DNA of 27,251 nucleotides from a virus. The position numbers were made by a program, and so were the translations under genes. Shown here piece by piece: positions 7,443 through 12,930 of this stretch (position 1 is the stretch's first letter; each line of letters starts with the position of its first letter). The stretch spans positions 1 to 27,251 of IMG/VR virus record IMGVR_UViG_3300003937_000011; one strand, given 5' to 3'. Below the pieces are notes generated by a model, which was not told the origin of the DNA, searched no databases, and saw only the letters and a list, made by a program, of their open reading frames with translations.

Positions 7443-7762
7443 AAAAGTATTTTAATGAAAATGGTGATGTTGGTGTATTAGTATCTGGTGGATATGGTGC
7501 AGGATGGTCAACATGGAACAACGATTCTTATTCCAGTTCGGGAGAGCAAATCCTATTTGAACCAACAGTGATTCAAATGATACTAGACGATGCCGACCCA
7601 AAAGATGTTCAGGCATATTGCGATAGTAAATATGAACACGGATATTTTGGTGGAGTCGATGGATTACATATTGTTTGGTTGAAACCTGGCACGGAATTCT
7701 ACATTGATGAATACGATGGTGCCGAAGGACTCATTCAAAAAGAATATACAAACCTATCATGA
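7427..7762 (+). CDS. hypothetical protein between nrdA and nrdB, 111 aa
   Basis: ATG at 7427 is preceded by a purine-rich AGCAGGAGT. It contains LVSGGYGAGWSTWNN near residue 18 and YEHGYFGGVDGLHIVWL near 70, with an acidic C-terminus (FYIDEYDGAEG). Proteins with this Gly/Trp-rich pattern occur beside reductase genes in phages, so a link to nucleotide metabolism is an inference from place only. The 3' end overlaps the nrdB start by about 50 bases in another frame, which is unusually long for this window. Confidence 0.75.
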   Translation: MVEQIKKYFNENGDVGVLVSGGYGAGWSTWNNDSYSSSGEQILFEPTVIQMILDDADPKDVQAYCDSKYEHGYFGGVDGLHIVWLKPGTEFYIDEYDGAEGLIQKEYTNLS

Positions 7763-8846
7763 CCCCAAGTACCCTTGGATACTTGAGTTCGCAGAAGAAC
7801 TTAGAGCCATAGGAAACTGGTCTAAAAACGAAATAGACTTATCTAAAGAGAAAAAGGACTTTGACTCTCTTAGTGAGGCAGGTAGACATATATTTGAAAA
7901 AGGCTTAAAGTTTGGTATAGCCTTAGATAGTTGTGCAGGACGAAGCCCCTTACGTCTGTTCAGTGAGGGAGGATTAAGTAATAATCCAGAATGGGAACTA
8001 TACCTAACTAACCACCAAAATAACGAGTTGTTACACTCAGAATCATATACTGAAATGGTTAGAGCTATTTTCAATGATGTTGATGACTTTATTGAGTCTA
8101 TAATAACTGATGAATTTGTGCTTCAAAGAGCAGACTCTATTCTAAAAGAATTAGATAAAGTTACAGATATATTGAATCGTAGAGAAGCCAATCTAACGGC
8201 TTGGGATGCGGGGTGGCAGAACACTGTATTTCATAGAGCATCTAACAGTGAAAAATTTATTAATGATAAATTAATTAAGAAATGCTTGTATAAAAGTGCT
8301 ATTATTTTAAACATGTTTGAGGGCATTAGGTTTTTTGCAACCTTTGTTACTGCCTGGAGTTTTTCTGAACAACCAGAAAAGCTACTAGCAGGCTCTTCTA
8401 ACATATTTAAACTAATCGCAAGAGATGAGATGATTCATTTAGATGTCTTTCAAAAAGTAATTAAACTTCTTAGAACAAGTAAGGAAGAAGGCTTCTTGGA
8501 AGTAGTAGAAGAAACGGAAGACGAAATATATGATTTATTTAGAACTGCGCATAAAGAAGAGATGGATTGGATAGAACATTTATTCAGTAAGGGCTCTCCT
8601 TTAATCGGTATGAACGAAACCATTTTAAAAGAATATATGGATTATATATTCGCTGTAAGAATAACCAATATAGGTATGGATCCAAGCGTTGTTGGTCTAA
8701 AAATAAAGACCAACCCACTCCCGTGGGTGGATAATTACCTAGATTCTAGCCATATTAAATCTGCCCCTCAAGAAATTGAGTCAGTAAACTATGTTGCAGC
8801 TATAAATAGTTCCTTAGACGAAGATTTTACTTTGGAGGATTTATGA
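7707..8846 (+). CDS. nrdB: class Ia ribonucleoside-diphosphate reductase, small (beta) subunit, 379 aa
   Basis: Carries the di-iron/tyrosyl radical centre for NrdA. Visible ligands: Asp in FGIALDSCAGRSP, ELLHSESYTEM (Glu and His ligands plus the radical Tyr), Glu in LNMFEGIRFFATF, and ARDEMIHLDVFQ (ExxH). The C-terminus ends SSLDEDFTLEDL, the type of acidic tail that docks on NrdA. Start is uncertain: ATG 7707, ATG 7716 and TTG 7704 are all in frame, none with a strong ribosome site, and all lie inside the upstream gene, so translation is probably coupled. The product starts reading as NrdB only around YHDPKYPWILEFA. Confidence 0.95.
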   Translation: MNTMVPKDSFKKNIQTYHDPKYPWILEFAEELRAIGNWSKNEIDLSKEKKDFDSLSEAGRHIFEKGLKFGIALDSCAGRSPLRLFSEGGLSNNPEWELYLTNHQNNELLHSESYTEMVRAIFNDVDDFIESIITDEFVLQRADSILKELDKVTDILNRREANLTAWDAGWQNTVFHRASNSEKFINDKLIKKCLYKSAIILNMFEGIRFFATFVTAWSFSEQPEKLLAGSSNIFKLIARDEMIHLDVFQKVIKLLRTSKEEGFLEVVEETEDEIYDLFRTAHKEEMDWIEHLFSKGSPLIGMNETILKEYMDYIFAVRITNIGMDPSVVGLKIKTNPLPWVDNYLDSSHIKSAPQEIESVNYVAAINSSLDEDFTLEDL

Positions 8847-8941
8847 CCTCAAGACAGAAAGGAGACCCAAACAAAAATGCATCAAATAGAATTAGATTAT
8901 CACACATTGGAGGAGTACAAGTCCATGAATACAAAGAATAG
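8843..8941 (+). CDS. small basic peptide, 32 aa
   Basis: ATG at 8843 overlaps the nrdB stop (ATGA) and has GGAGG 7 bases upstream, a textbook site. The product begins MTSRQKGDPNKNASNRIRL and ends VQVHEYKE; it is basic and has no hydrophobic segment. Its stop lies just past the start of the next gene. The start signal is the main support; function unknown. Confidence 0.5.
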   Translation: MTSRQKGDPNKNASNRIRLSHIGGVQVHEYKE

Positions 8942-9206
8942 TTATAAAGCAATAGAGATAATACAAGCATATATGAAGGGACTGCCTATACTAATAAGAT
9001 ATAAATTTGCTGGAGGCAGGTGGTTTAACCTAACCGACATATCCCATATAGATTGGAATTTTGCTAAGTATGAATACAAACTTGACAATAAAGACAAAAC
9101 AGAAGACGAGGTCATGGAAGAAATATATAAAAAGGAACTAGGTTCTAGTTTTGAATCAGTAGACCGAGGAGTATGCCTTGGAAAAACTGATAATATGTTA
9201 CTTTAA
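8925..9206 (+). CDS. hypothetical protein, 93 aa
   Basis: ATG at 8925 has GGAGGAG at about 9 bases; a longer reading from 8877 would overlap the preceding small gene in full and has a poorer site. The product contains AGGRWFNLTDISHIDWNFAKYEYKL, a W-x-N-L...D-W-x-F...Y-x-Y pattern seen at the end of many small phage proteins, followed by an acidic tail. Function unknown. Last gene of the reductase transcript; a new promoter follows at 9216. Confidence 0.7.
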   Translation: MNTKNSYKAIEIIQAYMKGLPILIRYKFAGGRWFNLTDISHIDWNFAKYEYKLDNKDKTEDEVMEEIYKKELGSSFESVDRGVCLGKTDNMLL

Positions 9207-9215
9207 AAATAGTTC

Positions 9216-9244
9216 TTGACAAAAAGCCAAAACTTTGGTATAAT
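9216..9244 (+). promoter_or_regulatory. sigma70-type promoter
   Basis: TTGACA 9216-9221, 17 bases, TATAAT 9239-9244, preceded by AAAAATAGTTC and followed by GAATTTAACC in the leader. Drives the small-gene block 9291-10002. Confidence 0.9.
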
Positions 9245-9290
9245 ATTCATTATAAAATATGAATTTAACCTAAAATAGGAGAGTAACACG

Positions 9291-9605
9291 ATGTCAACAC
9301 CAGCATTTGAAATGACAAAAGAAGAAGCCCAAGAAAGGCTAAAGGCAGTGCATCGCCAACAAGACGCTATCGTAGAGAAGTGGAGTTGGCCTGAACTTAC
9401 TGATGCAGAGTATATAAGTTCACAGCACAGAATGGAAAAATGTAATGCCGAAGAAGTACTCCTTCTCAACACTATCAAACTTTGGGAAGGCATAGAAAAA
9501 TCCAGAGAGCAAATAAAAAAGAGACAAGCAGAAAAAACATTCTTTCCATCAGAGAAGATTGATTTTACTAAAGACTCTGAGTATACAGGGCTCTTCGGTG
9601 AATAG
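9291..9605 (+). CDS. hypothetical coiled-coil protein, 104 aa
   Basis: First gene after the 9216 promoter; AGGAG sits about 9 bases before the ATG. Almost entirely helical and charged: TKEEAQERLKAVHRQQDAIVEKW, then RMEKCNAEEVLLLNTIKLWEGIEKSREQIKKRQAEK, giving two coiled-coil stretches separated by a WSWPELTDAEY link. One Cys. No family recognised. Its end (GGTGAATAG) contains the GTG start of the next, membrane-bound, gene. Confidence 0.8.
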   Translation: MSTPAFEMTKEEAQERLKAVHRQQDAIVEKWSWPELTDAEYISSQHRMEKCNAEEVLLLNTIKLWEGIEKSREQIKKRQAEKTFFPSEKIDFTKDSEYTGLFGE

Positions 9606-9759
9606 AACTATACTAACAGTCGGAGTGATTTTAACTCTCGGACTAGGTATAATTATGGCATATTCACTAACGGCAGACTCCTGCCAAGACCTCTCTATAG
9701 TATATGGTATAGATGTATTACAAGCCATATCAGATGGGAGGGATATAAACTGTTACTAA
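9598..9759 (+). CDS. small single-pass membrane protein, 53 aa
   Basis: GTG at 9598 overlaps the preceding stop; this start gives a compact protein MNRTILTVGVILTLGLGIIM with one membrane helix (residues 4-22) right after a short basic N-terminus. The remaining ~30 residues carry two Cys (DSCQDL and INCY) that could form a disulfide outside the membrane. An upstream ATG at 9559 would add 13 residues inside the previous gene. Function unknown; a small envelope protein is an inference. Confidence 0.6.
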   Translation: MNRTILTVGVILTLGLGIIMAYSLTADSCQDLSIVYGIDVLQAISDGRDINCY

Positions 9760-9760
9760 T

Positions 9761-9910
9761 ATGAAGAACCACGGTTTGATAAGAGTAGACAAAACCTTCC
9801 TTATGCAACTAAGGATGGAGCAAGAAAAGAGAGAAAAAGAGGAACAAGAGAAGAAAGATAAACTAAAAACCAAACCACGCCCTCTGTGGCGTAACGACTG
9901 GAATAAATGA
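9761..9910 (+). CDS. small highly charged protein, 49 aa
   Basis: The frame begins MKNHGLIRVDKTFLMQLRM, continues with a Glu/Lys/Gln-rich helix (EQEKREKEEQEKKDKLK) and ends RPLWRNDWNK. ATG follows the previous stop by one base, and its own stop overlaps the next ATG (ATGA). The pattern of tight coupling supports it although no family is known. Confidence 0.55.
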   Translation: MKNHGLIRVDKTFLMQLRMEQEKREKEEQEKKDKLKTKPRPLWRNDWNK

Positions 9911-10002
9911 AAACTATACATAATAATTTAATATTTGCATTTCTAGTGGTGTCCTTGATTGGCACTTGGGTGGCTGTACTATCTTATCTGTTCCTTCTCT
10001 GA
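9907..10002 (+). CDS. small membrane peptide, 31 aa
   Basis: ATG in the ATGA overlap with the preceding gene. Product MKTIHNNLIFAFLVVSLIG then TWVAVLSYLFLL: a short polar start and one hydrophobic segment to the end. It lies just before the promoter at 10013. Very short, so support is the coupling and the clean membrane pattern. Confidence 0.45.
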   Translation: MKTIHNNLIFAFLVVSLIGTWVAVLSYLFLL

Positions 10003-10012
10003 AAAATATAAC

Positions 10013-10041
10013 TTGACATTTTGGTGAATAACGAGTATAAT
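10013..10041 (+). promoter_or_regulatory. sigma70-type promoter of the structured RNA region
   Basis: TTGACA 10013-10018, 17 bases, TATAAT 10036-10041, with AAAAATATAA upstream and GGAATTTTAACC in the leader. No gene starts for about 690 bases, so its first product is RNA. Confidence 0.9.
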
Positions 10042-10047
10042 ATATTT

Positions 10048-10432
10048 CAGAAATGAGGAATTTTAACCTAATTTTTCAGCCAAAGGACATGAGGGTTCAA
10101 GTACCAAGTAGGGGAACAGAAACAACTGACCCGAAAACTCGTCAGAGGGGATACTTGAATACTGCCGAAGTGCGAGGTGACTGGGCAAAGGCTTAGCAAC
10201 TAAAGGGGCAAAGACCAAACCAGTTGGAAAAGACTGCAAGTTCTAAACGAAGTGCAGGATAAAAAATGTGGTTGGGGGCGTAGGAGTCTTTCACGCCCTA
10301 AAATACGGAGACTCGGAGTCATGGGAACTAGTGCCTTGAATCGACTCCTCCACCTACGGGGGAAGAAGCAATTCTAATAGACGTAGCTCGAGCAGGGAAG
10401 AGGCCAGACGCGGAAGCCTCTTCCCACTTTTT
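10048..10432 (+). ncRNA. candidate structured non-coding RNA with own promoter and terminator
   Basis: The strong promoter at 10013 and the terminator at 10395-10432 bracket about 385 bases with no usable gene and raised GC content. Stems I can read: TTCAAGTA 10096-10103 with TACTTGAA 10152-10159, enclosing CTGAC 10126-10130 with GTCAG 10141-10145; CTGCA 10234-10238 with TGCAG 10253-10257; GGGCGT 10276-10281 with ACGCCC 10293-10298, or in competition CGTAGG 10279-10284 with CCTACG 10353-10358; GGAGTC 10315-10320 with GACTCC 10343-10348. It does not show the conserved core of RNase P RNA, tmRNA or 6S RNA as I know them. It could be a free RNA or a long leader of the thioredoxin transcript. Confidence 0.6.
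10395..10432 (+). terminator. rho-independent terminator
   Basis: Ten-pair perfect stem GGGAAGAGGC (10395-10404) with GCCTCTTCCC (10416-10425), then ACTTTTTG. It would end the structured RNA; thioredoxin downstream must then depend on read-through, or this is an internal stem of a longer RNA. Confidence 0.8.
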
Positions 10433-10439
10433 GCTCTAT

Positions 10440-10720
10440 ATTCTGCGAAAGAACTAAATCCATAGGTTTTAGCACGCTGGGGCAGTACCAGCCATCTCCA
10501 CCATTGTGGCATTAACATGCTCCTCCCACACATTTAGTGTGTTAGTGTCACCCTAGTGTCACAATGATGGGGATGAAATAGACTAGACTTTAACCGATGG
10601 CGTCAACGACTTGGACGTTAAACAGTCCGCTACTTAAGTGCTAGCATCAGTGGGATTGAATACGCCCGAGACAAAAATTTGTTTAGGTTCAGGCAGGCTG
10701 TCCTCAACAGCCTCCAACTT
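10440..10720 (+). ncRNA. branched leader RNA upstream of thioredoxin
   Basis: A 16-position stem (10493-10508 with 10560-10575; 15 pairs, one C/A mismatch) closes a junction holding GCAT/ATGC (10509-10520), CACAC/GTGTG (10527-10541) and CAC/GTG arms. Before it is GCTGG/CCAGC (10476-10492). After it come GACTTTAAC (10586-10594) with GTTAAACAGTC (10617-10627), enclosing CGTC/GACG (10601-10617), and GGCTGT/ACAGCC near 10697-10713 shortly before the thioredoxin start. A structure this regular is unlikely by chance. It may be the 3' half of the same RNA as 10048-10432, or a regulatory leader. No known riboswitch is recognised. Confidence 0.55.
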
Positions 10721-10739
10721 TAATCAAGAGGAGATTGTT

Positions 10740-11063
10740 ATGAGTTATGTATTAGAGTCAGACGATAATAGGTTTGATTATGATGTACTAAACAAAGACC
10801 TTGTTCTAGTAGATTTTCATGCTACTTGGTGTCAGCCGTGTAAACAAATGGCTCCAATACTAGAAGAACTTGCCAGAAAAGTATACGGAGAAGTCGGCAT
10901 TGTAAAAATAGATGTTGACGAAAATAAGTATCTTTCCGAAAGATATGATATTAGGAGTATACCTACTATGGTTTTGTTCAAAAAAGGTATGGAAATTGCA
11001 AGAAGAACAGGAGTACAAGGCAAAGGATTTCTTGCAGAATGGTTAAAGGAGGAAGGCTTATGA
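10740..11063 (+). CDS. trxA: thioredoxin, 107 aa
   Basis: Disulfide reductase that re-reduces the NrdA C-terminal Cys pair. The active site reads FHATWCQPCKQMAP (WCQPC in place of the usual WCGPC) at about residue 30, followed by a typical fold: VKIDVDENKYLSERYDIRSIPTMVLFKKG with the conserved cis-Pro. Gln at the second position between the Cys would alter the redox potential somewhat. The start at 10740 (MSYVLES) has AGAGGAG upstream and gives the normal length; an in-frame start at 10638 would add 34 residues encoded in structured RNA and is rejected. The stop overlaps the next gene's ATG. Confidence 0.95.
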   Translation: MSYVLESDDNRFDYDVLNKDLVLVDFHATWCQPCKQMAPILEELARKVYGEVGIVKIDVDENKYLSERYDIRSIPTMVLFKKGMEIARRTGVQGKGFLAEWLKEEGL

Positions 11064-11413
11064 AGAAGTTATTGTGTGCATTAATTTTATTATGTTCTAC
11101 AAGTAGTTTTTCAGAAACTACCTTTAACTGGAACGAGAAATTACTTCTAGAGTATAAAGACTACACAGGTGCAGTACTGGGTGCTATGGCAAATTATCAC
11201 ATAAGATGTGGTGGCATATCAGCACAAGGTGGTAAGTTTATAGAAGAGGCTGTGGAGATACACAGTTTTGATGTAGAAAATACTCAAACAAACGAATTCT
11301 ACGAAAGAGGATTTGACCAGGCTGACAGTATGACCTGCCAAAAATTACGTAGAGGATTTACAATGTTAAATATAGTTCACCTATTAGCCGAAGGCGAACA
11401 CTATGATGATTGA
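11060..11413 (+). CDS. exported protein with signal peptide, 117 aa
   Basis: ATG at 11060 overlaps the thioredoxin stop (ATGA) and has AAAGGAGG upstream. It begins MKKLLCALILLCSTSSFSET, a typical signal peptide with likely cleavage after SFS or nearby. The mature part is helical and has two Cys (HIRCGG near residue 54, MTCQKL near 95), suitable for a periplasmic disulfide. No lipoprotein box is clear, although the signal region itself holds two Cys. No family recognised. Coupling to a thioredoxin gene suggests joint expression but not necessarily joint function, since thioredoxin stays in the cytoplasm. Confidence 0.75.
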   Translation: MKKLLCALILLCSTSSFSETTFNWNEKLLLEYKDYTGAVLGAMANYHIRCGGISAQGGKFIEEAVEIHSFDVENTQTNEFYERGFDQADSMTCQKLRRGFTMLNIVHLLAEGEHYDD

Positions 11414-11612
11414 TTTATGCGACCATTGTAGATATGCTGATAATGGGTGTCCGATTTACCCGACTTTAAGAATTACTTATAATTGTGTGGAGTACGCTGG
11501 TTTACCAGAGTTATCCACAGAACTTTTTCAACAACTAAAATTACAAAATGTATCACAACTTTATAATATACAAGCAGAACCTCCACTTCGAGAACCTGCG
11601 AGCCCCCAGTAA
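11403..11612 (+). CDS. small Cys-rich protein, 69 aa
   Basis: Starts MMIDLCDHCRYADNGCPIYP and continues LRITYNCVEYAG: four Cys in a C-x2-C...C...C arrangement that could hold a zinc ion. The rest is polar and ends in Pro-rich sequence. ATG at 11403 (or 11406) overlaps the preceding stop. The short Cys cluster of this kind is common in small phage proteins. Function unknown. Confidence 0.7.
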   Translation: MMIDLCDHCRYADNGCPIYPTLRITYNCVEYAGLPELSTELFQQLKLQNVSQLYNIQAEPPLREPASPQ

Positions 11613-11691
11613 GGAACACGCTAAGCGTAGATTTCCTAATGCTAGGGCAGTATTTCAAGTTCGTGAAAGTTTAGGTTTTAGAAAAGTATGA
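11548..11691 (+). CDS. possible small basic protein, 47 aa
   Basis: A frame overlapping the Cys-rich gene, beginning MYHNFIIYKQ and ending with a basic helix (HAKRRFPNARAVFQVRESL). Its stop overlaps the next ATG (ATGA), which is the usual layout here. There is no good ribosome site at 11548, so the true start is unsure and it may be spurious. Confidence 0.35.
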   Translation: MYHNFIIYKQNLHFENLRAPSKEHAKRRFPNARAVFQVRESLGFRKV

Positions 11692-11810
11692 AGAATAGGA
11701 AATTCGGAGTAAGAAAGAAAACGAGCATTGGCAGGAGGTGGATAAAAACTTCCACTATGAATAAGTCCAAACGAAGAAGTTTCAAGAAATACAATGGTCA
11801 GGGAAAATAG
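11688..11810 (+). CDS. small very basic protein, 40 aa
   Basis: Begins MKNRKFGVRKKTSIGRRW and ends RRSFKKYNGQGK; nearly half the residues are Lys or Arg. Small basic proteins with a similar STMNKxKRRSxKxYxGQG ending are known to me from tailed phages, so this is likely real, and nucleic-acid binding is plausible. The ribosome site is weak and translation may be coupled to the frame upstream. Confidence 0.6.
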   Translation: MKNRKFGVRKKTSIGRRWIKTSTMNKSKRRSFKKYNGQGK

Positions 11811-12010
11811 TTGTTGTGAAAAGAGAAAGTGGGTCGACTACCTGCCCTAACTATCAAGGGGTCAAAAATGCCTTATATACCTAAAAGTCTTAGGGATTCT
11901 TTATAAGGTGGGCGTTATACTCCTCCCAGCCCTTAAAATTGTGATAGTACAACAATCCTGCGGGACTCGCCCTTCGGTCCCCTAAATAAATAGAAGGGCT
12001 TTTATTTTTT
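11811..12010 (+). ncRNA. candidate structured RNA with 3' pseudoknot/terminator
   Basis: About 200 bases without a good gene. Nested stems: CCTTATA 11871-11877 with TATAAGG 11902-11908, enclosing CCTAA 11880-11884 with TTAGG 11890-11894; then GGGC 11910-11913 with GCCC 11929-11932; TTGT 11939-11942 with ACAA 11949-11952; GGGAC 11962-11966 with GTCCC 11977-11981. The loop of the last hairpin (GCCCTTC 11969-11975) is complementary to GAAGGGC 11993-11999, giving either a pseudoknot or an alternative terminator. No promoter directly precedes it, so it would be cut from, or form the 3' end of, the thioredoxin transcript. Confidence 0.5.
11969..12010 (+). terminator. rho-independent terminator
   Basis: GCCCTTC (11969-11975) with GAAGGGC (11993-11999), 7 pairs with a 17-base loop, followed by TTTTATTTTTT. 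It competes with the hairpin 11962-11981, so termination could be conditional. Confidence 0.65.
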
Positions 12011-12036
12011 AATTATTAAATTTCAAGGAGAGGAAT

Positions 12037-12171
12037 ATGGGCAAACAAGCAATACCAGGTGTCAAACTAAAAAGGGACGCCAACAAAAACAGAATTTCTA
12101 AAAAGATGTATAGTCACGGAACCTTCCGTTGCAAAAGACATCCTAACAGTAAGAGGTGCCAGAATGCCTGA
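12037..12171 (+). CDS. small basic protein, 44 aa
   Basis: AAGGAGAGGA lies just before ATG at 12037. The product starts MGKQAIPGVKLKRDANKNRI and ends TFRCKRHPNSKRCQNA: strongly basic with two Cys and a His near the C-terminus (CKRH...KRC). No family known. The stop overlaps the start of the next gene by several bases. The good ribosome site makes it credible. Confidence 0.6.
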   Translation: MGKQAIPGVKLKRDANKNRISKKMYSHGTFRCKRHPNSKRCQNA

Positions 12172-12304
12172 TATCGAAATATTAGTATATGGGTTCTTAA
12201 TTATAGCAACAGGAAGCTCTTATTATTTTGGTCGTCAACATGGTATAAAGGACGCAGTAGAAACTATGGAAAGACTGGGTCTTGTAGAATTTACAGATGA
12301 GTGA
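12164..12304 (+). CDS. small single-pass membrane protein, 46 aa
   Basis: ATG at 12164 lies within the last codons of the preceding gene. MPDIEILVYGFLIIATGSSY forms one hydrophobic helix (residues ~5-21); the C-terminal part (YYFGRQHGIKDAVETMERLG, then VEFTDE) is an amphipathic acidic helix. Short proteins of this build, one N-terminal helix plus a YxxGRxxGxxD-type tail, occur widely in marine phages. Function unknown. Confidence 0.6.
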   Translation: MPDIEILVYGFLIIATGSSYYFGRQHGIKDAVETMERLGLVEFTDE

Positions 12305-12313
12305 AAATAGTGC

Positions 12314-12342
12314 TTGACTTTTTTGGTGAAATTTGATATAAT
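12314..12342 (+). promoter_or_regulatory. sigma70-type promoter of hsp20
   Basis: TTGACT 12314-12319, 17 bases, TATAAT 12337-12342, with AAAATAGTGC upstream. Unlike the other promoters it is followed by a long hairpin-rich leader rather than the short A/T motif. Confidence 0.9.
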
Positions 12343-12350
12343 ATATATAA

Positions 12351-12465
12351 ATAGTAGTAATGCCTTCGGGGTTACCAACTATTAGACGGGCAATTAGCCC
12401 ATTTTTAACCCGTGTGGCTTGACTTCAAGCACACAATTCTTACTTTATAAGGAGAAATTATAATG
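12351..12465 (+). promoter_or_regulatory. candidate RNA thermometer in the hsp20 leader
   Basis: Four consecutive hairpins. I: 12351-12382, ATAGT/ACTAT and GTAA..CC closing a UUCG loop. II: GGGC 12388-12391 with GCCC 12397-12400, in competition with ACGGG 12386-12390 pairing CCCGT 12409-12413. III: 12412-12434, GTGT and GCTTG pairing CAAGC and ACAC. IV: AATTCTTACTT 12435-12445 with AAGGAGAAATT 12449-12459 around a 3-base loop, with one C/A and one A/G mismatch and a U-G pair. Hairpin IV hides the Shine-Dalgarno AAGGAG, 8 bases from ATG 12463. An imperfect SD-masking hairpin after other hairpins, upstream of a small heat-shock gene, is the layout of ROSE-type thermometers. Confidence 0.7.
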
Positions 12466-12876
12466 GTAGCAACACAATTAGTACACGACTTCCCTTTCAG
12501 GGACATGATGATAGGATTCGACGACTTCTTCTCACACGCAGATAGAGTTTCAGGCAATCTTAAATACCCCCCATACAACATAGCAAAACACTCTGATGAG
12601 AAATATACCATCGAGATAGCTTTGGCTGGGTGGTCAAAAGACCAACTTACTATAGAACAACACAACGGTAAACTAACTATCAAAGGTACAAAACCTAATG
12701 GTATGACTGAGACCGAGTTCGTATACAAAGGGATTGGTAATAGAGCTTTCACAAGAGAGTTCAAGTTAGCAGAGCATATGAATGTATCTAACGCTGACTT
12801 AGAGAATGGTGTTCTGAGCATAGACTTAGAACTAGATATTCCTGAGGAACTAAAGCCTAAACGGATTTCATTGTAG
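12463..12876 (+). CDS. small heat-shock protein, Hsp20/alpha-crystallin family, 137 aa
   Basis: ATP-independent chaperone that holds unfolding proteins. After a short N-terminal arm (FPFRDMMIGFDDFFSHAD) the alpha-crystallin domain runs from about residue 35 to 125: PPYNIAKHSDEKYTIEIALAG, LTIEQHNGKLTIKG, FTREFKLAEHMNVSNADLENGVLSIDLE. The GVL motif is present, and the C-terminus KRISL supplies the I-x-I/L-type tail used in oligomer assembly. This resembles the IbpA type and Hsp20 proteins known from marine cyanophages. Single-gene transcript between the 12314 promoter and the 12881 terminator, with translation probably set by the leader. The phage may use it to protect its proteins or keep the host working during heat or infection stress. 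Confidence 0.93.
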   Translation: MVATQLVHDFPFRDMMIGFDDFFSHADRVSGNLKYPPYNIAKHSDEKYTIEIALAGWSKDQLTIEQHNGKLTIKGTKPNGMTETEFVYKGIGNRAFTREFKLAEHMNVSNADLENGVLSIDLELDIPEELKPKRISL

Positions 12877-12880
12877 TCAA

Positions 12881-12910
12881 TACTAAGCCCTCTACGGAGG
12901 GCTTTTTAGT
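12881..12910 (+). terminator. rho-independent terminator after hsp20
   Basis: AAGCCCTC (12885-12892) with GAGGGCTT (12897-12904), 4-base loop, then TTTTAG. Flanking TACTA/TAGTA extends the symmetry, so it may act in both directions. Confidence 0.88.
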
Positions 12911-12930
12911 ATGGGTAAGAAAATTATTCC

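Noticed and set aside
8877-8924. Upstream start of the 93-residue gene at 8925
   Set aside because: GGAGGAG is well placed for 8925, and the upstream region is better explained by the 32-residue frame at 8843.
10048-10739. tmRNA, RNase P RNA, 6S RNA or group I intron
   Set aside because: None of the conserved cores that I know (for example GAGGAAAGTCC of RNase P, a tRNA-like CCA end with tag frame, or the P3-P7 core) is present, and thioredoxin is not interrupted.
10638-10739. Upstream start adding 34 residues to thioredoxin
   Set aside because: The extra sequence falls in the structured leader; the ATG at 10740 gives normal length and has AGAGGAG.
11890-11960. tRNA-like fold between GGATT and AATCC
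   Set aside because: The arms do not have tRNA geometry, there is no T-loop sequence, and the D and anticodon arms cannot be placed.
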